DNA of 64,000 bases from an uncultured Verrucomicrobiae bacterium. GTDB lineage: Bacteria; Verrucomicrobiota; Verrucomicrobiia; Limisphaerales; UBA1096. The DNA lies in assembly GCA_937770485.1 (NCBI GenBank), contig CALJHX010000002.1, positions 62,001 through 126,000 on the forward strand, written 5' to 3'. A model generated the notes under the pieces. The model worked only from the letters and a program-made list of their open reading frames with translations, searched no databases and was not told the DNA's origin. The position numbers and the translations under genes were made by a program. Below are positions 9,768-18,839 of this stretch, piece after piece (position 1 is the first letter of the stretch; each line of letters begins with the position of its first letter).

Positions 9768-10846
9768 TGGAAATCCCTCACTGTAGTGACAACGGATTCT
9801 ATGTTTTCCAACTTGGCGTCCTTGGTCACGCCATGGCCAAGGTTGAAGATATAACGCTGAAACCCGCGCATGGTTTCCAGGATGCGGTTGGTTTCACTTG
9901 CGGCAACCACTGGAGTTGACGTGAGCACTGCGGGATCCAGGTTTCCCTGGATTCCAATTTGATCAGGCATGCGGTTCCGGATGTCCCCGAGATCGACCGA
10001 CCAGTCCACGCTCAAAAACTGCGCGCCGGTTTTAACCAAGTGCTCGAGCGAGCCAAGCGTTCCCCTTGAAAAAACGATCACTGGGGCCTTGCCGGCCAAG
10101 CGGGAAACGATTTCGCCGATCCATTTCCCTGAGGCGAACGGGTAATGTGCCGGTGGCAGGCATCCCCCCATCGAGTCGAAAATCTGTACGGCATCCGCGC
10201 CGGCCTCGATCTGCATTTCCAGATAGTCGGCGACGGCATCGGTCAGTTTTTCCATCAGGCATTCAAACAAGCCTGGGTCCTCGTGGTACAATCGTCGGGC
10301 CAGCATGGTGTCCTGGGAGTTCCCCCCGATCATGTAGTTGGCCAAGGTCCAGGGCGAACCGGCAAATCCCAACAACGCCTGCTGTCCGTTAAGTTCCCGT
10401 TTGATTTGGCACAGAGCTTGGCGAGAGTAGTCTAATCGCTCCCGAAGCCCCGAGGTGTCAAGCCGTTCGATGTCCTTCCGGTTGCCAATGGTGAACTCCA
10501 TTCTGATCCCGTTGCCGTCGGTGAAACTGTACGGTTGGCCAAGCGCTTCCGGCACGACGAGAATGTCGCTGAACAGAATCGCGGCATCGAGAGGGAACCT
10601 GCGGAGGGGTTGTAGCGTCACCTCGGTGGCCAGGTCGGGTGACTGGACCATCTCGAGGAAGGTGTGTTTCTCCTTTAGTTTCCGGTATTCTGGAAGGGAA
10701 CGGCCGGCTTGCCGCATGAGCCAGACGGGAGGTCGGGTGACGGCGTTGCCGCTGCATACGTCCAGGAAAAGTTCCCTGCTGTTGTTTGAATTGTGAGCCA
10801 CTAACGTCTTTGCCAATGATTTGATAAAAGAGGCTGCAGTCAGCAA
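9764..10846 (-). CDS. hemE: Uroporphyrinogen decarboxylase
   Basis: HemE converts uroporphyrinogen III to coproporphyrinogen III. Family signatures are clear: RPPVWLMRQAGRSLPEYR near the N-terminus, the IQIFDS-like segment (VQIFDSMGGCLPP) and GNLDP/GHG segments near the C-terminus. There is no ATG. A TTG start at 10846 gives 360 residues and has a purine-rich GGAAGGGGAG directly upstream; a GTG at 10801 would give a more family-typical N-terminus (about 345 residues) with a weaker site. First gene of the hem operon, about 50 bases after a good promoter. Confidence 0.95.
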   Translation of the reverse strand: MLTAASFIKSLAKTLVAHNSNNSRELFLDVCSGNAVTRPPVWLMRQAGRSLPEYRKLKEKHTFLEMVQSPDLATEVTLQPLRRFPLDAAILFSDILVVPEALGQPYSFTDGNGIRMEFTIGNRKDIERLDTSGLRERLDYSRQALCQIKRELNGQQALLGFAGSPWTLANYMIGGNSQDTMLARRLYHEDPGLFECLMEKLTDAVADYLEMQIEAGADAVQIFDSMGGCLPPAHYPFASGKWIGEIVSRLAGKAPVIVFSRGTLGSLEHLVKTGAQFLSVDWSVDLGDIRNRMPDQIGIQGNLDPAVLTSTPVVAASETNRILETMRGFQRYIFNLGHGVTKDAKLENIESVVTTVRDFQ

Positions 10847-10902
10847 CTCCCCTTCCGCACATCATATCAGGTCGATCCCTTTGGCTCAAATGATCATTGC
10901 AG

Positions 10903-10931
10903 ATTACAAATAGGTTTAGAGGCATTGACAA
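10903..10931 (-). promoter_or_regulatory. Promoter of the hem operon
   Basis: Reading on the minus strand, TTGTCA (10926-10931) is followed by 17 bases and TGTAAT (10903-10908), a close sigma-70 match. Transcription would start near 10896, about 50 bases before the hemE TTG. The same segment is upstream of the divergent PSD1 gene. Confidence 0.6.
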
Positions 10932-10968
10932 CCATGCTCACCTCTTGGGAAAGTCGGTTCCAGCCGCA

Positions 10969-13384
10969 ATGCAACGTGTCAGATCATTTCTACTGCTGTG
11001 TTTTATCGCCACCACAGCGGTGGCTGCGGAGCCGCACTGGTCGCTGCAGCCGATGAAGTATGCGGTCGTTTCGGGGGAGTCTCACCCCATCGATTTTTTT
11101 ATCCGCCAAAAACTGCGCGAAAAGAAGCTCACTTTTTCGGCCGAGGCTGATCGCGTCACTCTGTTCCGGCGCGTGACACTCGACCTCACCGGACTGCCGC
11201 CAGCGCCGGCGGAGGTGCGGGCGTTTGCACGGGATGCGCGTCCCACGGACGAGGCATTCATGGAGGTGGTCGACCGGCTTTTGGCCTCGCCGCGACACGG
11301 CGAGCGCTGGGCGCAGCATTGGCTGGATGTCATCCGCTGGGCGGAGACGGTGGGGTTTGAAACCAACGGCGAGAGGGCCGAGGCATGGCATTACCGCGAC
11401 TGGGTCATTCACGCGCTAAATGCCGATTTGCCATACGACAAGTTTCTTCGCGATCAACTGGCCGGCGACATCACCGGCGCGGATGCGGCGCTGGGTTTTC
11501 TTGTCGCCGGCCCGGCGAATTTGCCCGGGCAGGTTGGCCGTGACGAGGAGGCCATGCGCTCGGCTCGGCAGGATGAACTTGACGAAGTCATCCGCACCGT
11601 GAGCCAGGGCCTACTCGGGCTCACCATCGGCTGCGCGCGTTGTCACGATCACAAGTTCGATCCCATTCTCCAGCGCGACTACTACGGCATGCAGGCCGTC
11701 TTCGCCGGGCTGCGCTACGGCAACCGGCGTTTGCGCGGCGCACAAAACGACGAGTGGACGAGCCAAGTGCCCGCGAAACAAAAACAACTCGCCGACCTCA
11801 AGACAAAACTGGAAACACAGCGCGGGCAGTTGAAACTCCGCAAGCCGCTCGGCTCAGTGCATTCCGATGAGTTTGCCCCGGTCACCGCGCGCGCCATCCG
11901 GATGAACATACGCGCCACCGCCAACGGCAGCGCGGCCTCGCTGTACGAGTTTGAAGCGTGGACAACGGACGGCACCAATGCCGCGCTCGCCTCGGGCGGC
12001 GCCAGGCCCTCGGCCTCCAGTTTTGCGTTGGCCAACCAAACGCGGCATTTTGAAAACCTCACCGATGGCTCGGTCGATCGCCGCCAAGCCTTCCCGTGGG
12101 TCGCCGCCAAGGGAGGGGCGGCTTGGCTGCGGGTGGACTTTGCCGAACCGGCCACGCTCAAGCGCATCACGTGGCACAACGGCTCCAGTGTGCCGGCCGA
12201 TTACACCATCGAGGTGCAGCGGCCCGATGGCGAGTGGCAAAGGGTCGCGCACACGGAGGATCGTTTGCCGCGCAACGACGACACGCGTGCGGCCAGCCAA
12301 GTGAAACTCAAAAACCTCAGCGCGGAGCAGACGAAGGCGTTGGTTTCGCTCATTGCCACGATTCGCAAGACGGAAGGGGAACTCAACCGCCTTGCCGCCG
12401 GCCCGCAGATTTATGCCGCGAGCTTCACGACACCCGACACCACATGGCTGCTGCGGCGCGGCGATCCCATGCAGCGCATGGCCAAGCTGGCACCGGCCAT
12501 CCCCGCAGCGCTTGGCCAAGCGGAGATCGCGCCAGATGCGCCCGAGCCACGGCGCCGCTTAGCCTTGGCCAAGCACCTCACGCAGCCAGACCATCCGCTG
12601 ACCGCGCGCGTGCTGGTCAATCGAGTATGGCAAAACCATTTTGGCAACGGTCTCGTGGACACGCCGTCGGACTTTGGCAAAATGGGTACTGCGCCCACGC
12701 ACCCCGAGTTGCTCGACTGGCTGGCGCTGGAGTTCATCCGGCAAGGTTGGTCGCTAAAAAAACTGCACCGGCTCATCGTCACCTCGCGCACCTATCGGCA
12801 GGCGAGCCATCCACGCGAACAAGCATTGCGCGTGGATGCCGATGCGCGCCTGCTCTGGCGTTTCCCACCGCGCCGACTGGAGGCCGAGGGAATTCGCGAT
12901 GGCATGCTGAGCGTCAGCGGCAAGTTGAACCTGAAAATGGGCGGGCGCGGGTTTGACTTTTTCAACCAGCGCGGCGGCCTTTCCGATTATGTTCCCAAGC
13001 AAACCTTCGATGCCAACGGCTGGCGGCGGATGATTTACGCGCACAAGGTTCGCATGCAGGCGGTGGATATTTTCGGCGCGTTCGACTGCCCCGACGCCGG
13101 CCAAATGAAGCCGCGCCGCACGCGCTCCATCACGCCCGTCCAGTCGCTGAGCCTGCTCAACAGCCCGTTCGCCAATCGACAGGCGGCGTTTTTTGCCGAG
13201 CGCGTGAGGCGCGAGGCTGGCAACGGATGCGGCGGCGCAGATCAACCTCGCCTTCCGCTTGGCCTGCGCCCGCGCGCCCAAGCCAAGCGAGCAGCAGGCC
13301 CTGCAGCAACTCGCCACGGAACACGGCCTCGAGCAGGCCTGTCGCGTGTTGTTCAACTCCAGCGCCTTTCTCTATCTGCAATGA
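10969..13384 (+). CDS. DUF1549/DUF1553 (PSD1-type) secreted protein, frameshifted near its 3' end
   Basis: The ATG at 10969 gives a signal peptide ([20 protein letters not shown]). Then come a DUF1549 region ([32 protein letters not shown], and the cysteine/histidine segment [12 protein letters not shown]), a discoidin-like insert (about 310-430) and a DUF1553 region ([39 protein letters not shown]). These paired PVC proteins are unstudied, and this one lacks an N-terminal CxxCH haem domain. An extra G near 13224 shifts the frame. The other frame continues with the expected [20 protein letters not shown] and [10 protein letters not shown] and stops at 13382-13384. Translated as is, the frame runs on into the next gene. 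Confidence 0.82.
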
Positions 13385-14808
13385 GCCTCAATCGCCGACA
13401 GTTCTTGACCCACACGATGCACGGTTTTTCCGGTGTCGCGCTGGCCGCGATGTTGGCGGAGGAGGCGCGCGGCGAGTCGCCGAAAATTGACCCCGCCAAA
13501 CCGTACACGCCGAGGCCCACACATTTTGCGCCGAAGGCCAAGCGCGTGATTGAGGTATTCTGCTCCGGCGCGTTGAGCCACGTGGACACGTTCGATTACA
13601 AGCCGGAACTGATCCGGCGACACGGCCAACCGCTGCCCGGCAATGAAAAGCTCGTCTCGTTTCAAGGCCCGAACGGCAACCTCACGCAGCCGCTTTGGAC
13701 ATTCCGGCCACGCGGCCAGTGCGGAAAAATGGTGAGCGATCTCGTGCCGCACATCGGCGCGCTGGCCGACGAGATTTGTTTCCTGCACTCGCTCACCAAC
13801 AAATCCAACACGCACGGCCCGGCGGAAAACGTGATGAACACCGGCTTCGCGTTCGACGGCTTTCCCAGTATGGGCGCGTGGGTGAACTACGCGCTCGGCA
13901 GCGAAAACCAAAACCTGCCCGCGTTCGTGGCGATCGAGGATCCGCGAGGCATGCCGCAGAGCGGCCCAAACAACTGGGCCAACGGCTTCCTGCCCGCCGC
14001 GTTTCAGGGCACGCCGTTCAGCAGCACCAAGCCGATTCGTTTCCTGCAACGGCCAAAGGGGATTTCCGCGGCCAAAGACGAAGCCGCCCGCGCCGCCTTG
14101 CGGGTTTTGGAAAAGGAAAACCAAACCGACTTCCCGAATGACGCCAACCTCGCCGCGCGCATTTCCAGCTACGAACTTGCCGCGCGCATGCAGCTCACCG
14201 TGCCCGGGGCGGCCAACCTGAAAGCCGAGCCCGCGCACATCCGCAAACTCTACGGCGCCGACAGCGCCAACAAAAACAAGGCCGCATTTGCAAACAACTG
14301 CATCCTCGCCCGCCGCCTCGTCGAGCGCGGTGTGCGCTTCGTGCAACTTTTCAACGGCGCCTACGCCTCTGGCGGCAACATCAACTGGGACGGCCACTCA
14401 AGATTGAAGGAGCAATACGACGTGCACGGCGAGATACTCGACCAACCCGTCGCCGGGCTGCTGCGCGATTTAAAACAGCGCGGCCTGCTCGAGGACACGC
14501 TGGTAGTCTTCGCCACCGAGTTCGGCCGCATGCCGATGTTCCAAGCCGGCACGTACGGCCGCGACCACAACCCCAACGGCTTCACCGCTTGGCTCGCCGG
14601 CGCCGGCGTGAAAGGCGGCACGAGCCACGGCACCACCGATGAGTTTGGCTTCAAGGCCAGCGAGAATGTCATCACTCCGCACGATTTTCATGCCACGCTC
14701 TTGCACCTTCTCGGCCTCGATCACGAGAAACTCACCTACTACCACAACGGCATCCAGCGCCGACTCACCGACGTCCACGGCCAGGTGATCCGGGAAGCGC
14801 TGGCGTGA
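13381..14808 (+). CDS. DUF1501 protein with twin-arginine leader
   Basis: The 475-residue product begins [20 protein letters not shown], a Tat leader, then has the DUF1501 (alkaline-phosphatase/sulfatase-fold) features: [46 protein letters not shown] and [25 protein letters not shown]1501 proteins almost always sit directly after DUF1549/DUF1553 genes in PVC genomes, as here. The ATG at 13381 overlaps the corrected PSD1 stop (ATGA), which supports two coupled genes rather than one fused 1303-residue protein. Function unknown; a periplasmic hydrolase role is inferred. The 3' end overlaps the convergent DUF922 gene by 44 bases. Confidence 0.87.
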   Translation: MSLNRRQFLTHTMHGFSGVALAAMLAEEARGESPKIDPAKPYTPRPTHFAPKAKRVIEVFCSGALSHVDTFDYKPELIRRHGQPLPGNEKLVSFQGPNGNLTQPLWTFRPRGQCGKMVSDLVPHIGALADEICFLHSLTNKSNTHGPAENVMNTGFAFDGFPSMGAWVNYALGSENQNLPAFVAIEDPRGMPQSGPNNWANGFLPAAFQGTPFSSTKPIRFLQRPKGISAAKDEAARAALRVLEKENQTDFPNDANLAARISSYELAARMQLTVPGAANLKAEPAHIRKLYGADSANKNKAAFANNCILARRLVERGVRFVQLFNGAYASGGNINWDGHSRLKEQYDVHGEILDQPVAGLLRDLKQRGLLEDTLVVFATEFGRMPMFQAGTYGRDHNPNGFTAWLAGAGVKGGTSHGTTDEFGFKASENVITPHDFHATLLHLLGLDHEKLTYYHNGIQRRLTDVHGQVIREALA

Positions 14809-15400
14809 GTTGGGCAGCTTCCCGTGCCTTGGCCAACGTGGCGCCCTGGGTGGCGCCGTGGCGGGTGCGCTGGTCGTAGCTCCGGTCAATTTTGCGGTAT
14901 TGCTTGAGCAGCAACCGGGTGTTTTTCTGGATGTCACTCTTCAGTTTCTCCATGGAGGAGGAACCGCCGCAAGTGCCAAGGTATTTGTCAACCGCATAGG
15001 CAGCCCGGAGCGCAATCTTGACGTGTCCCTCCTCGTGCCGCAACAGGTTGGCGCGATAGGCCCTCCACTGGGTTTGCAGCAGGCCTGGGGTGGCCTTGAA
15101 ATCGGTCCAGCGCGGCGTCGTGACCTTGACGTCCAAAATGACGGACCGGCTGGCAACGATCCATACCTTCCCCCGGCGTTTGAGATTAAAATCCCATGTG
15201 AGCGACCACTCGGTGAGCCCGTCATAATGTTTGCCGTCATCGCTGTTGACCGGGCCGTTGCGGTCAATCATTTGCCTCAACTCCCGCAAGTTGGAGCCGG
15301 TGACCTGATAGGTCTCGTTCTTGCGTTTCACCACCGGCGCCGCCGCAACATGCGTTGTCGCGACCAACAAAAACAAAATGGCAAGCCGAAGCGGAATCAC
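14765..15400 (-). CDS. DUF922-type putative secreted zinc protease
   Basis: The GTG at 15400 (another GTG is at 15403) gives a clean signal peptide, [22 protein letters not shown]; upstream codons are translated tRNA-flanking DNA and are not credible. The mature part, about 190 residues, has a beta-rich region with TEWSLTWDF and the metal motif HEEGH (in [13 protein letters not shown]), which is typical of DUF922, a family predicted to be secreted zinc-dependent proteases. The C-terminus is basic and Arg/Lys-rich. Substrate unknown. Confidence 0.72.
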   Translation of the reverse strand: MIPLRLAILFLLVATTHVAAAPVVKRKNETYQVTGSNLRELRQMIDRNGPVNSDDGKHYDGLTEWSLTWDFNLKRRGKVWIVASRSVILDVKVTTPRWTDFKATPGLLQTQWRAYRANLLRHEEGHVKIALRAAYAVDKYLGTCGGSSSMEKLKSDIQKNTRLLLKQYRKIDRSYDQRTRHGATQGATLAKAREAAQLTPALPGSPGRGRR

Positions 15401-15508
15401 CACAGCCAGTGTTACCCGCAAACCGCTCCCAGACAAGCCGTCAGGCCAAGCGCAAAGCCTGTATGGTTCAGCATCAGAAATCAGCTTAAGAGGGGAGGCA
15501 AAAAAAGA

Positions 15509-15604
15509 CGAAAGAATGGTGCGCAGTACTGGACTTGAACCAGTGACCCCTACCGTGTCGAGGTAGTGCTCTACCAACTGAGCTAACCGCGCATCCCGCT
15601 GGGC
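15509..15604. repeat. 96-bp direct repeat, left copy (contains a full tRNA-Val gene)
   Basis: Identical to 21813-21908 over all 96 bases, offset 6304. It covers the whole tRNA plus 8 bases beyond its 3' end and 12 bases before its 5' end. Flanks outside differ. Together with the right copy it brackets the ankyrin island. Confidence 0.95.
15517..15592 (-). tRNA. tRNA-Val (anticodon GAC)
   Basis: Reads on the minus strand as a 76-base tRNA with encoded CCA. Acceptor GCGCGGT pairs with ACTGCGC (one G-T), D-arm GCTC/GAGC, anticodon stem CTACC/GGTAG, T-arm ACTGG/CCAGT with loop TTCAAGT. The seven-base anticodon loop is TCGACAC, giving GAC at 34-36. Position 33, almost always U, is C. An identical gene lies at 21821-21896. 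Confidence 0.93.
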
Positions 15605-15641
15605 GCGTTAGCTTTTCTCGTGTTCTTGTGGTTTTCTATCG

Positions 15642-15667
15642 GCTTCGCTAACATCCGCTAACCGATT
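15642..15667 (+). other. CGCTAAC motif pair, possible integrase arm site
   Basis: Two CGCTAAC copies (in TTCGCTAACATCCGCTAACC) sit just inside the left tRNA. A similar pair, CATCCGCTAACCATTCGCTAACC split over 21718-21742, lies just inside the right end at the integrase start, in the same orientation. Paired short repeats near both ends are what arm-type sites look like; no experiment supports it. Confidence 0.3.
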
Positions 15668-15866
15668 CTGCCAATGTTGACTCAATCCCAACACCAGCAG
15701 GCAGTAGAGTAAGCACAGCTGGGATCCGAATTGAAGTATCTTTTCTCACCCGCGCAACCTCCTTAGAGGAGCAGGGGGTGGCTCTCCACGAAGAAATAAG
15801 GGGTATCTAGTGACAGCATTTAGCCCTTGAAATCATCAGCTAGACTGTGGAGGGTTACTTGTATCT

Positions 15867-16775
15867 ATGAAACACCTCCTACTCACAACAATCGCAGCCG
15901 TGCTTCTGGTGGGGTGTGGGGAGTCGCAGCAGTCGGTTCCAGCACCAGAAGCGAAACCAACTGAACCAGTTGCTGAAGCTGCAAAACCGGAACCGCCGAC
16001 AGCCAAAGCACCAGACATCTCAATTCACGATGCAGCGCGTGATGGAAATATTGAAGCAATTAAACAGCACTTAGCGGCTGGAACAGATGCGAATGAGGTA
16101 GAAAGGAAGCTTACCCAACAGTCTAAAGAATATATACCAATGTCACGTCGTGATTCAGCGCTAGATTTAGCTTTGAAATTACCATCCTCTAGCGACAAAT
16201 CTGTAATCGTTAACATGCTGCGAAAGAACGGCGGTAAAACGACTAAACAATTAAGAAATCAAGATGCACTTACGAGTGCATGTTTCAGTGGAAACATGAT
16301 GACCATAAAAGAACTTATTAAAGCCGGTGCTCCCATTAATTCTAAAGGCAGAACCGGCGTAACACCACTTAACATTGCGGTTTACTCTGGTAATAGAAAA
16401 GTAGTGAAATTTCTTTTAGATAATGGTGCAGACGTAAATTTTGAAGATAAAGAAGGGTACTCCCCGTTACATAATGTAATGCTTAAAGAAGATGCGGATC
16501 TACTTATAAAAAAAGGTGCGGATATGCGCGCAAAAACTAATAAAGGCCAAACTCCTTTGCATACGGCTGCTATCTTGAGGCACCTTGAAATAATAGAGTT
16601 ACTTGTCTCCAGTGGCGTAGAGGTAAATGCGATTGATAAAAGGGGTCAAACGCCACTTGATTATGCCAAAATGAGGGATAATGATGACTCCAATAGTAAA
16701 ATAAATAAAACCGCCGACCTCCTCCGCAAACACGGCGGCAAGACGGGTGAAGAATTTAAAGCTGAAGCCAAATGA
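15867..16775 (+). CDS. Ankyrin-repeat lipoprotein (two fused modules)
   Basis: The 302-residue product has a lipoprotein signal with lipobox LVGC (Cys17), a Pro/Ala/Glu-rich linker (about 22-50) and about six ankyrin repeats, for example TPLNIAVYSGNRKVVKFLLDNGADVNFEDKEG in two halves around residues 168-200. It should be anchored to a membrane facing the periplasm or surface. The tail LRKNGGKTTKQLR appears internally at about residues 118-130, and a second copy (LRKHGGKTGEEFKAEAK) ends the protein, so it looks like two modules joined in frame. A GGAGGG lies 12 bases before the ATG. Its stop overlaps the next start (ATGA). Confidence 0.85.
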   Translation: MKHLLLTTIAAVLLVGCGESQQSVPAPEAKPTEPVAEAAKPEPPTAKAPDISIHDAARDGNIEAIKQHLAAGTDANEVERKLTQQSKEYIPMSRRDSALDLALKLPSSSDKSVIVNMLRKNGGKTTKQLRNQDALTSACFSGNMMTIKELIKAGAPINSKGRTGVTPLNIAVYSGNRKVVKFLLDNGADVNFEDKEGYSPLHNVMLKEDADLLIKKGADMRAKTNKGQTPLHTAAILRHLEIIELLVSSGVEVNAIDKRGQTPLDYAKMRDNDDSNSKINKTADLLRKHGGKTGEEFKAEAK

Positions 16776-17218
16776 AACACATACTGCTAACAATAATCGC
16801 AGCCATGGTGCTGGTGGGGTGTGGTTCTGTTTTTGTCGTTCATGCGTCAACGCAAAATGAAAGATCGAAAGCTAAAGCAGCAAATGTGCATGTGGCTAGT
16901 AGCACGTTTATTGCGACTGTTAAGAAAGACCTAAAGTATATAAACTAAACTCTTTTAGTAATACTTTCGCTTATTGCGTCCGTAATCTATGTCATATACA
17001 AATTGTATTCTGGTGGTCCTCTTCGAGAAGCTGCGGAAAAAGGAAACATTGAAGCTGTTAAACAGCACATCGCTACTGGTGTGAAAGTGAATGCAATGGA
17101 TGGAGATGGCGAAACACCGCTGGATTATGCCACAGAAGAAAAACAGAAAGAACTCGCCGACCTCCTCCGCAAACACGGCGGCAAGACGGGTGATGAATTG
17201 AAAGCTGAAGGGAAATGA
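16772..17218 (+). pseudogene. Ankyrin lipoprotein gene interrupted by an in-frame stop
   Basis: The frame opens with MKHILLTIIAAMVLVGCGS (lipobox LVGC) and runs to a TAA at 16946-16948, giving 58 residues. The same frame then continues without another stop: a membrane-helix-like TLLVILSLIASVIYVIYKLY, an ankyrin unit (REAAEKGNIEAVKQHIATG, GETPLDYA) and the array tail LRKHGGKTGDELKAEGK, ending at 17218. One nonsense mutation therefore splits a gene of about 148 codons. Re-initiation at the TTG at 17003 could still make the ankyrin part. Both ends overlap neighbours by ATGA. Confidence 0.7.
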
Positions 17219-17820
17219 AACACCTCCTGCTCACAACAATCGCAGCTGTGGTGCTGGTGGGGTGTGGAGAGTCGCAGCCGCCAGAGACGCTGACAGTCAA
17301 AGCACCAGAAATCTCAATACACGATGCTGCCGAAGATGGAAACATCATAGCTGTTAAACGACACTTGGCTGCTGGTTCAGACATTGAATCAAGATGTATT
17401 GATTGTGGAGGTACAGCATTAGGTCATGCGGCTCGTAATGGTCACAAGAGAGTAGTCGAATTCTTAATCACAAATGGTGCGGATGTGAATGTGAATATTG
17501 ACGGCACTCCTTTGCATCCTGCGGCTTTCAAAGGTGACAAGGAAATTGCCGAATTGCTTATCGCCAAAGGTGCGGATGTGGATGCGATGGATGATAATGG
17601 CGACACACCGCTAAATTGGGCTGCTGCTGGAGGTCACAAGGAAATCGCTGAACTACTAATCGCCAGTGGCGCGGATGTGAATGTTAAGGGTGTTGATGGT
17701 GAAACGGCTTTAGATATAGCTACTGATCCAGAGAATCCAAACGCCCCCGCAGAAATCGCCGACTTCCTTCGGAAACACGGTGGCAAGACGGGTAAAGAAT
17801 TAAAAGCTAGTGGGAAGTAG
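17215..17820 (+). CDS. Ankyrin-repeat lipoprotein
   Basis: A 201-residue protein starting MKHLLLTTIAAVVLVGCGES, with lipobox LVGC, then about five ankyrin repeats (GTALGHAARNGHKRVVEFLI, GTPLHPAAFKGDKEIAELLI, DTPLNWAAAGGHKEIAELLI) and the array tail LRKHGGKTGKELKASGK. It is a single complete module, the best type example in the array. The ATG at 17215 overlaps the stop of the interrupted gene upstream, so translation is likely coupled. Membrane-anchored and exported by prediction; binding partner unknown. Confidence 0.87.
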   Translation: MKHLLLTTIAAVVLVGCGESQPPETLTVKAPEISIHDAAEDGNIIAVKRHLAAGSDIESRCIDCGGTALGHAARNGHKRVVEFLITNGADVNVNIDGTPLHPAAFKGDKEIAELLIAKGADVDAMDDNGDTPLNWAAAGGHKEIAELLIASGADVNVKGVDGETALDIATDPENPNAPAEIADFLRKHGGKTGKELKASGK

Positions 17821-17853
17821 GCCAGTCAACTCTACGTCAAAAGTTTTAACGCC

Positions 17854-17882
17854 TTGAAAACTGCGCTTATCGCGATGACAGT
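17854..17882 (+). promoter_or_regulatory. Possible promoter of the third ankyrin module
   Basis: TTGAAA (17854-17859), 17 bases, then GACAGT (17877-17882), 10 bases before the ATG at 17892. The same layout (TTGAAA, 17 bases, GACAAT) lies at the same distance from the decayed module at 22160, and TTGAAA also occurs 40 bases before the ATG at 15867. The shared geometry supports a common promoter although the -10 is weak. Confidence 0.4.
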
Positions 17883-17891
17883 CCTCTTGCT

Positions 17892-18839
17892 ATGAAGCAA
17901 ACAATGATCACAACTATCGCAGCCGTGCTTTTTTTTGTGTATGTGGAGGCGCAAGAGTCGTCTCCTTCAACTGAAACACGATCTGCTGGGCCAACTGCGT
18001 ACTGCGAAGTACAGGATGTTAAATCAGCAAACCCAAAAGCAGATCGTGCGCTAATTGATGCTGTTCGGAAAGGGGCCAAAGGAACGGCAAAAATTGAAAC
18101 TGTAAAACAGGCGATTGCTGCTGGTGCGGATTTGGATGCGAAGATGCAGGGTGGGTATACTCCTTTGCATCTAGCGGCAATTTACGATCACAAGGAAATC
18201 GCGCGAATCCTAATTACTGAAGGTGCGGATGTGAATGCGAAGAATAAGTATGATATGACTCCTTTGCATCAGGCGGCTCGTTCTGGTCGCAATAAAATCG
18301 CTGAGCTACTCATCGCCAAAGGTGCGGAAGTGAATGCGAAGGATGAAAATAGCCTTACTCCGCTAGATCAAGCCATTGAGCGCAAAAAAACAGGAACCAT
18401 CGACCTACTACGCAAACACGGCGGTAAAAAAGGGTCAGTATATTCCATACATATTGCAGCAAAAGGTGACATCGAAGCCGTAAAACAACACTTGGCTGCT
18501 GGTGCAGATGTGAACGCTAAGGATAAGATTAAAGGGACTCCTTTGCATTATGCGGCGGCTTATGGGCACAAGGAAATCGTCAAACTGCTAATTACGGCAG
18601 GTGCGGATGTAACTGTGAAAGATGAGAAAGGTAAAACAACTTCGCATTATGCAGCTATGAACGGTCGCAAGGTTATTGTCGAACTTCTTATCGCCGAGGG
18701 TGCGGATGTGAATGCGAAGGATGAAGAAGGCAAAACACCGCTTGATGCTACCTCTGTATTTAATAAAACCGAAACCGCCGACTTCCTCCGCAAACACGGC
18801 GGCAAGACGGGTAAAGAATTGAAAGCTGAAGGGAAATGA
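17892..18839 (+). CDS. Secreted ankyrin-repeat protein (two fused modules)
   Basis: The 315-residue product starts MKQTMITTIAAVLFFVYVEAQ, a signal peptide related to the array consensus but without the lipobox Cys, so it is probably soluble. About seven ankyrin repeats follow, many with the consensus GADVNAKD and TPLHLAA. The array tail appears internally (LLRKHGGKKG, residues about 172-181), immediately followed by a fresh module start (SIHIAAKGDIEAVKQHLAAG), and again at the C-terminus. This is a fusion of two array modules. The stop overlaps the CotH-like start by ATGA. Confidence 0.86.
   Translation: MKQTMITTIAAVLFFVYVEAQESSPSTETRSAGPTAYCEVQDVKSANPKADRALIDAVRKGAKGTAKIETVKQAIAAGADLDAKMQGGYTPLHLAAIYDHKEIARILITEGADVNAKNKYDMTPLHQAARSGRNKIAELLIAKGAEVNAKDENSLTPLDQAIERKKTGTIDLLRKHGGKKGSVYSIHIAAKGDIEAVKQHLAAGADVNAKDKIKGTPLHYAAAYGHKEIVKLLITAGADVTVKDEKGKTTSHYAAMNGRKVIVELLIAEGADVNAKDEEGKTPLDATSVFNKTETADFLRKHGGKTGKELKAEGK

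Noticed and set aside
13372-14397. A 341-codon minus-strand frame opposite DUF1501
   Set aside because: Antisense shadow of a gene with clear family motifs.
10897-14808. A single 1303-residue DUF1549-DUF1501 fusion protein
   Set aside because: Explained by one extra base near 13224; the other frame restores the normal end of the first gene and an ATGA start for the second.
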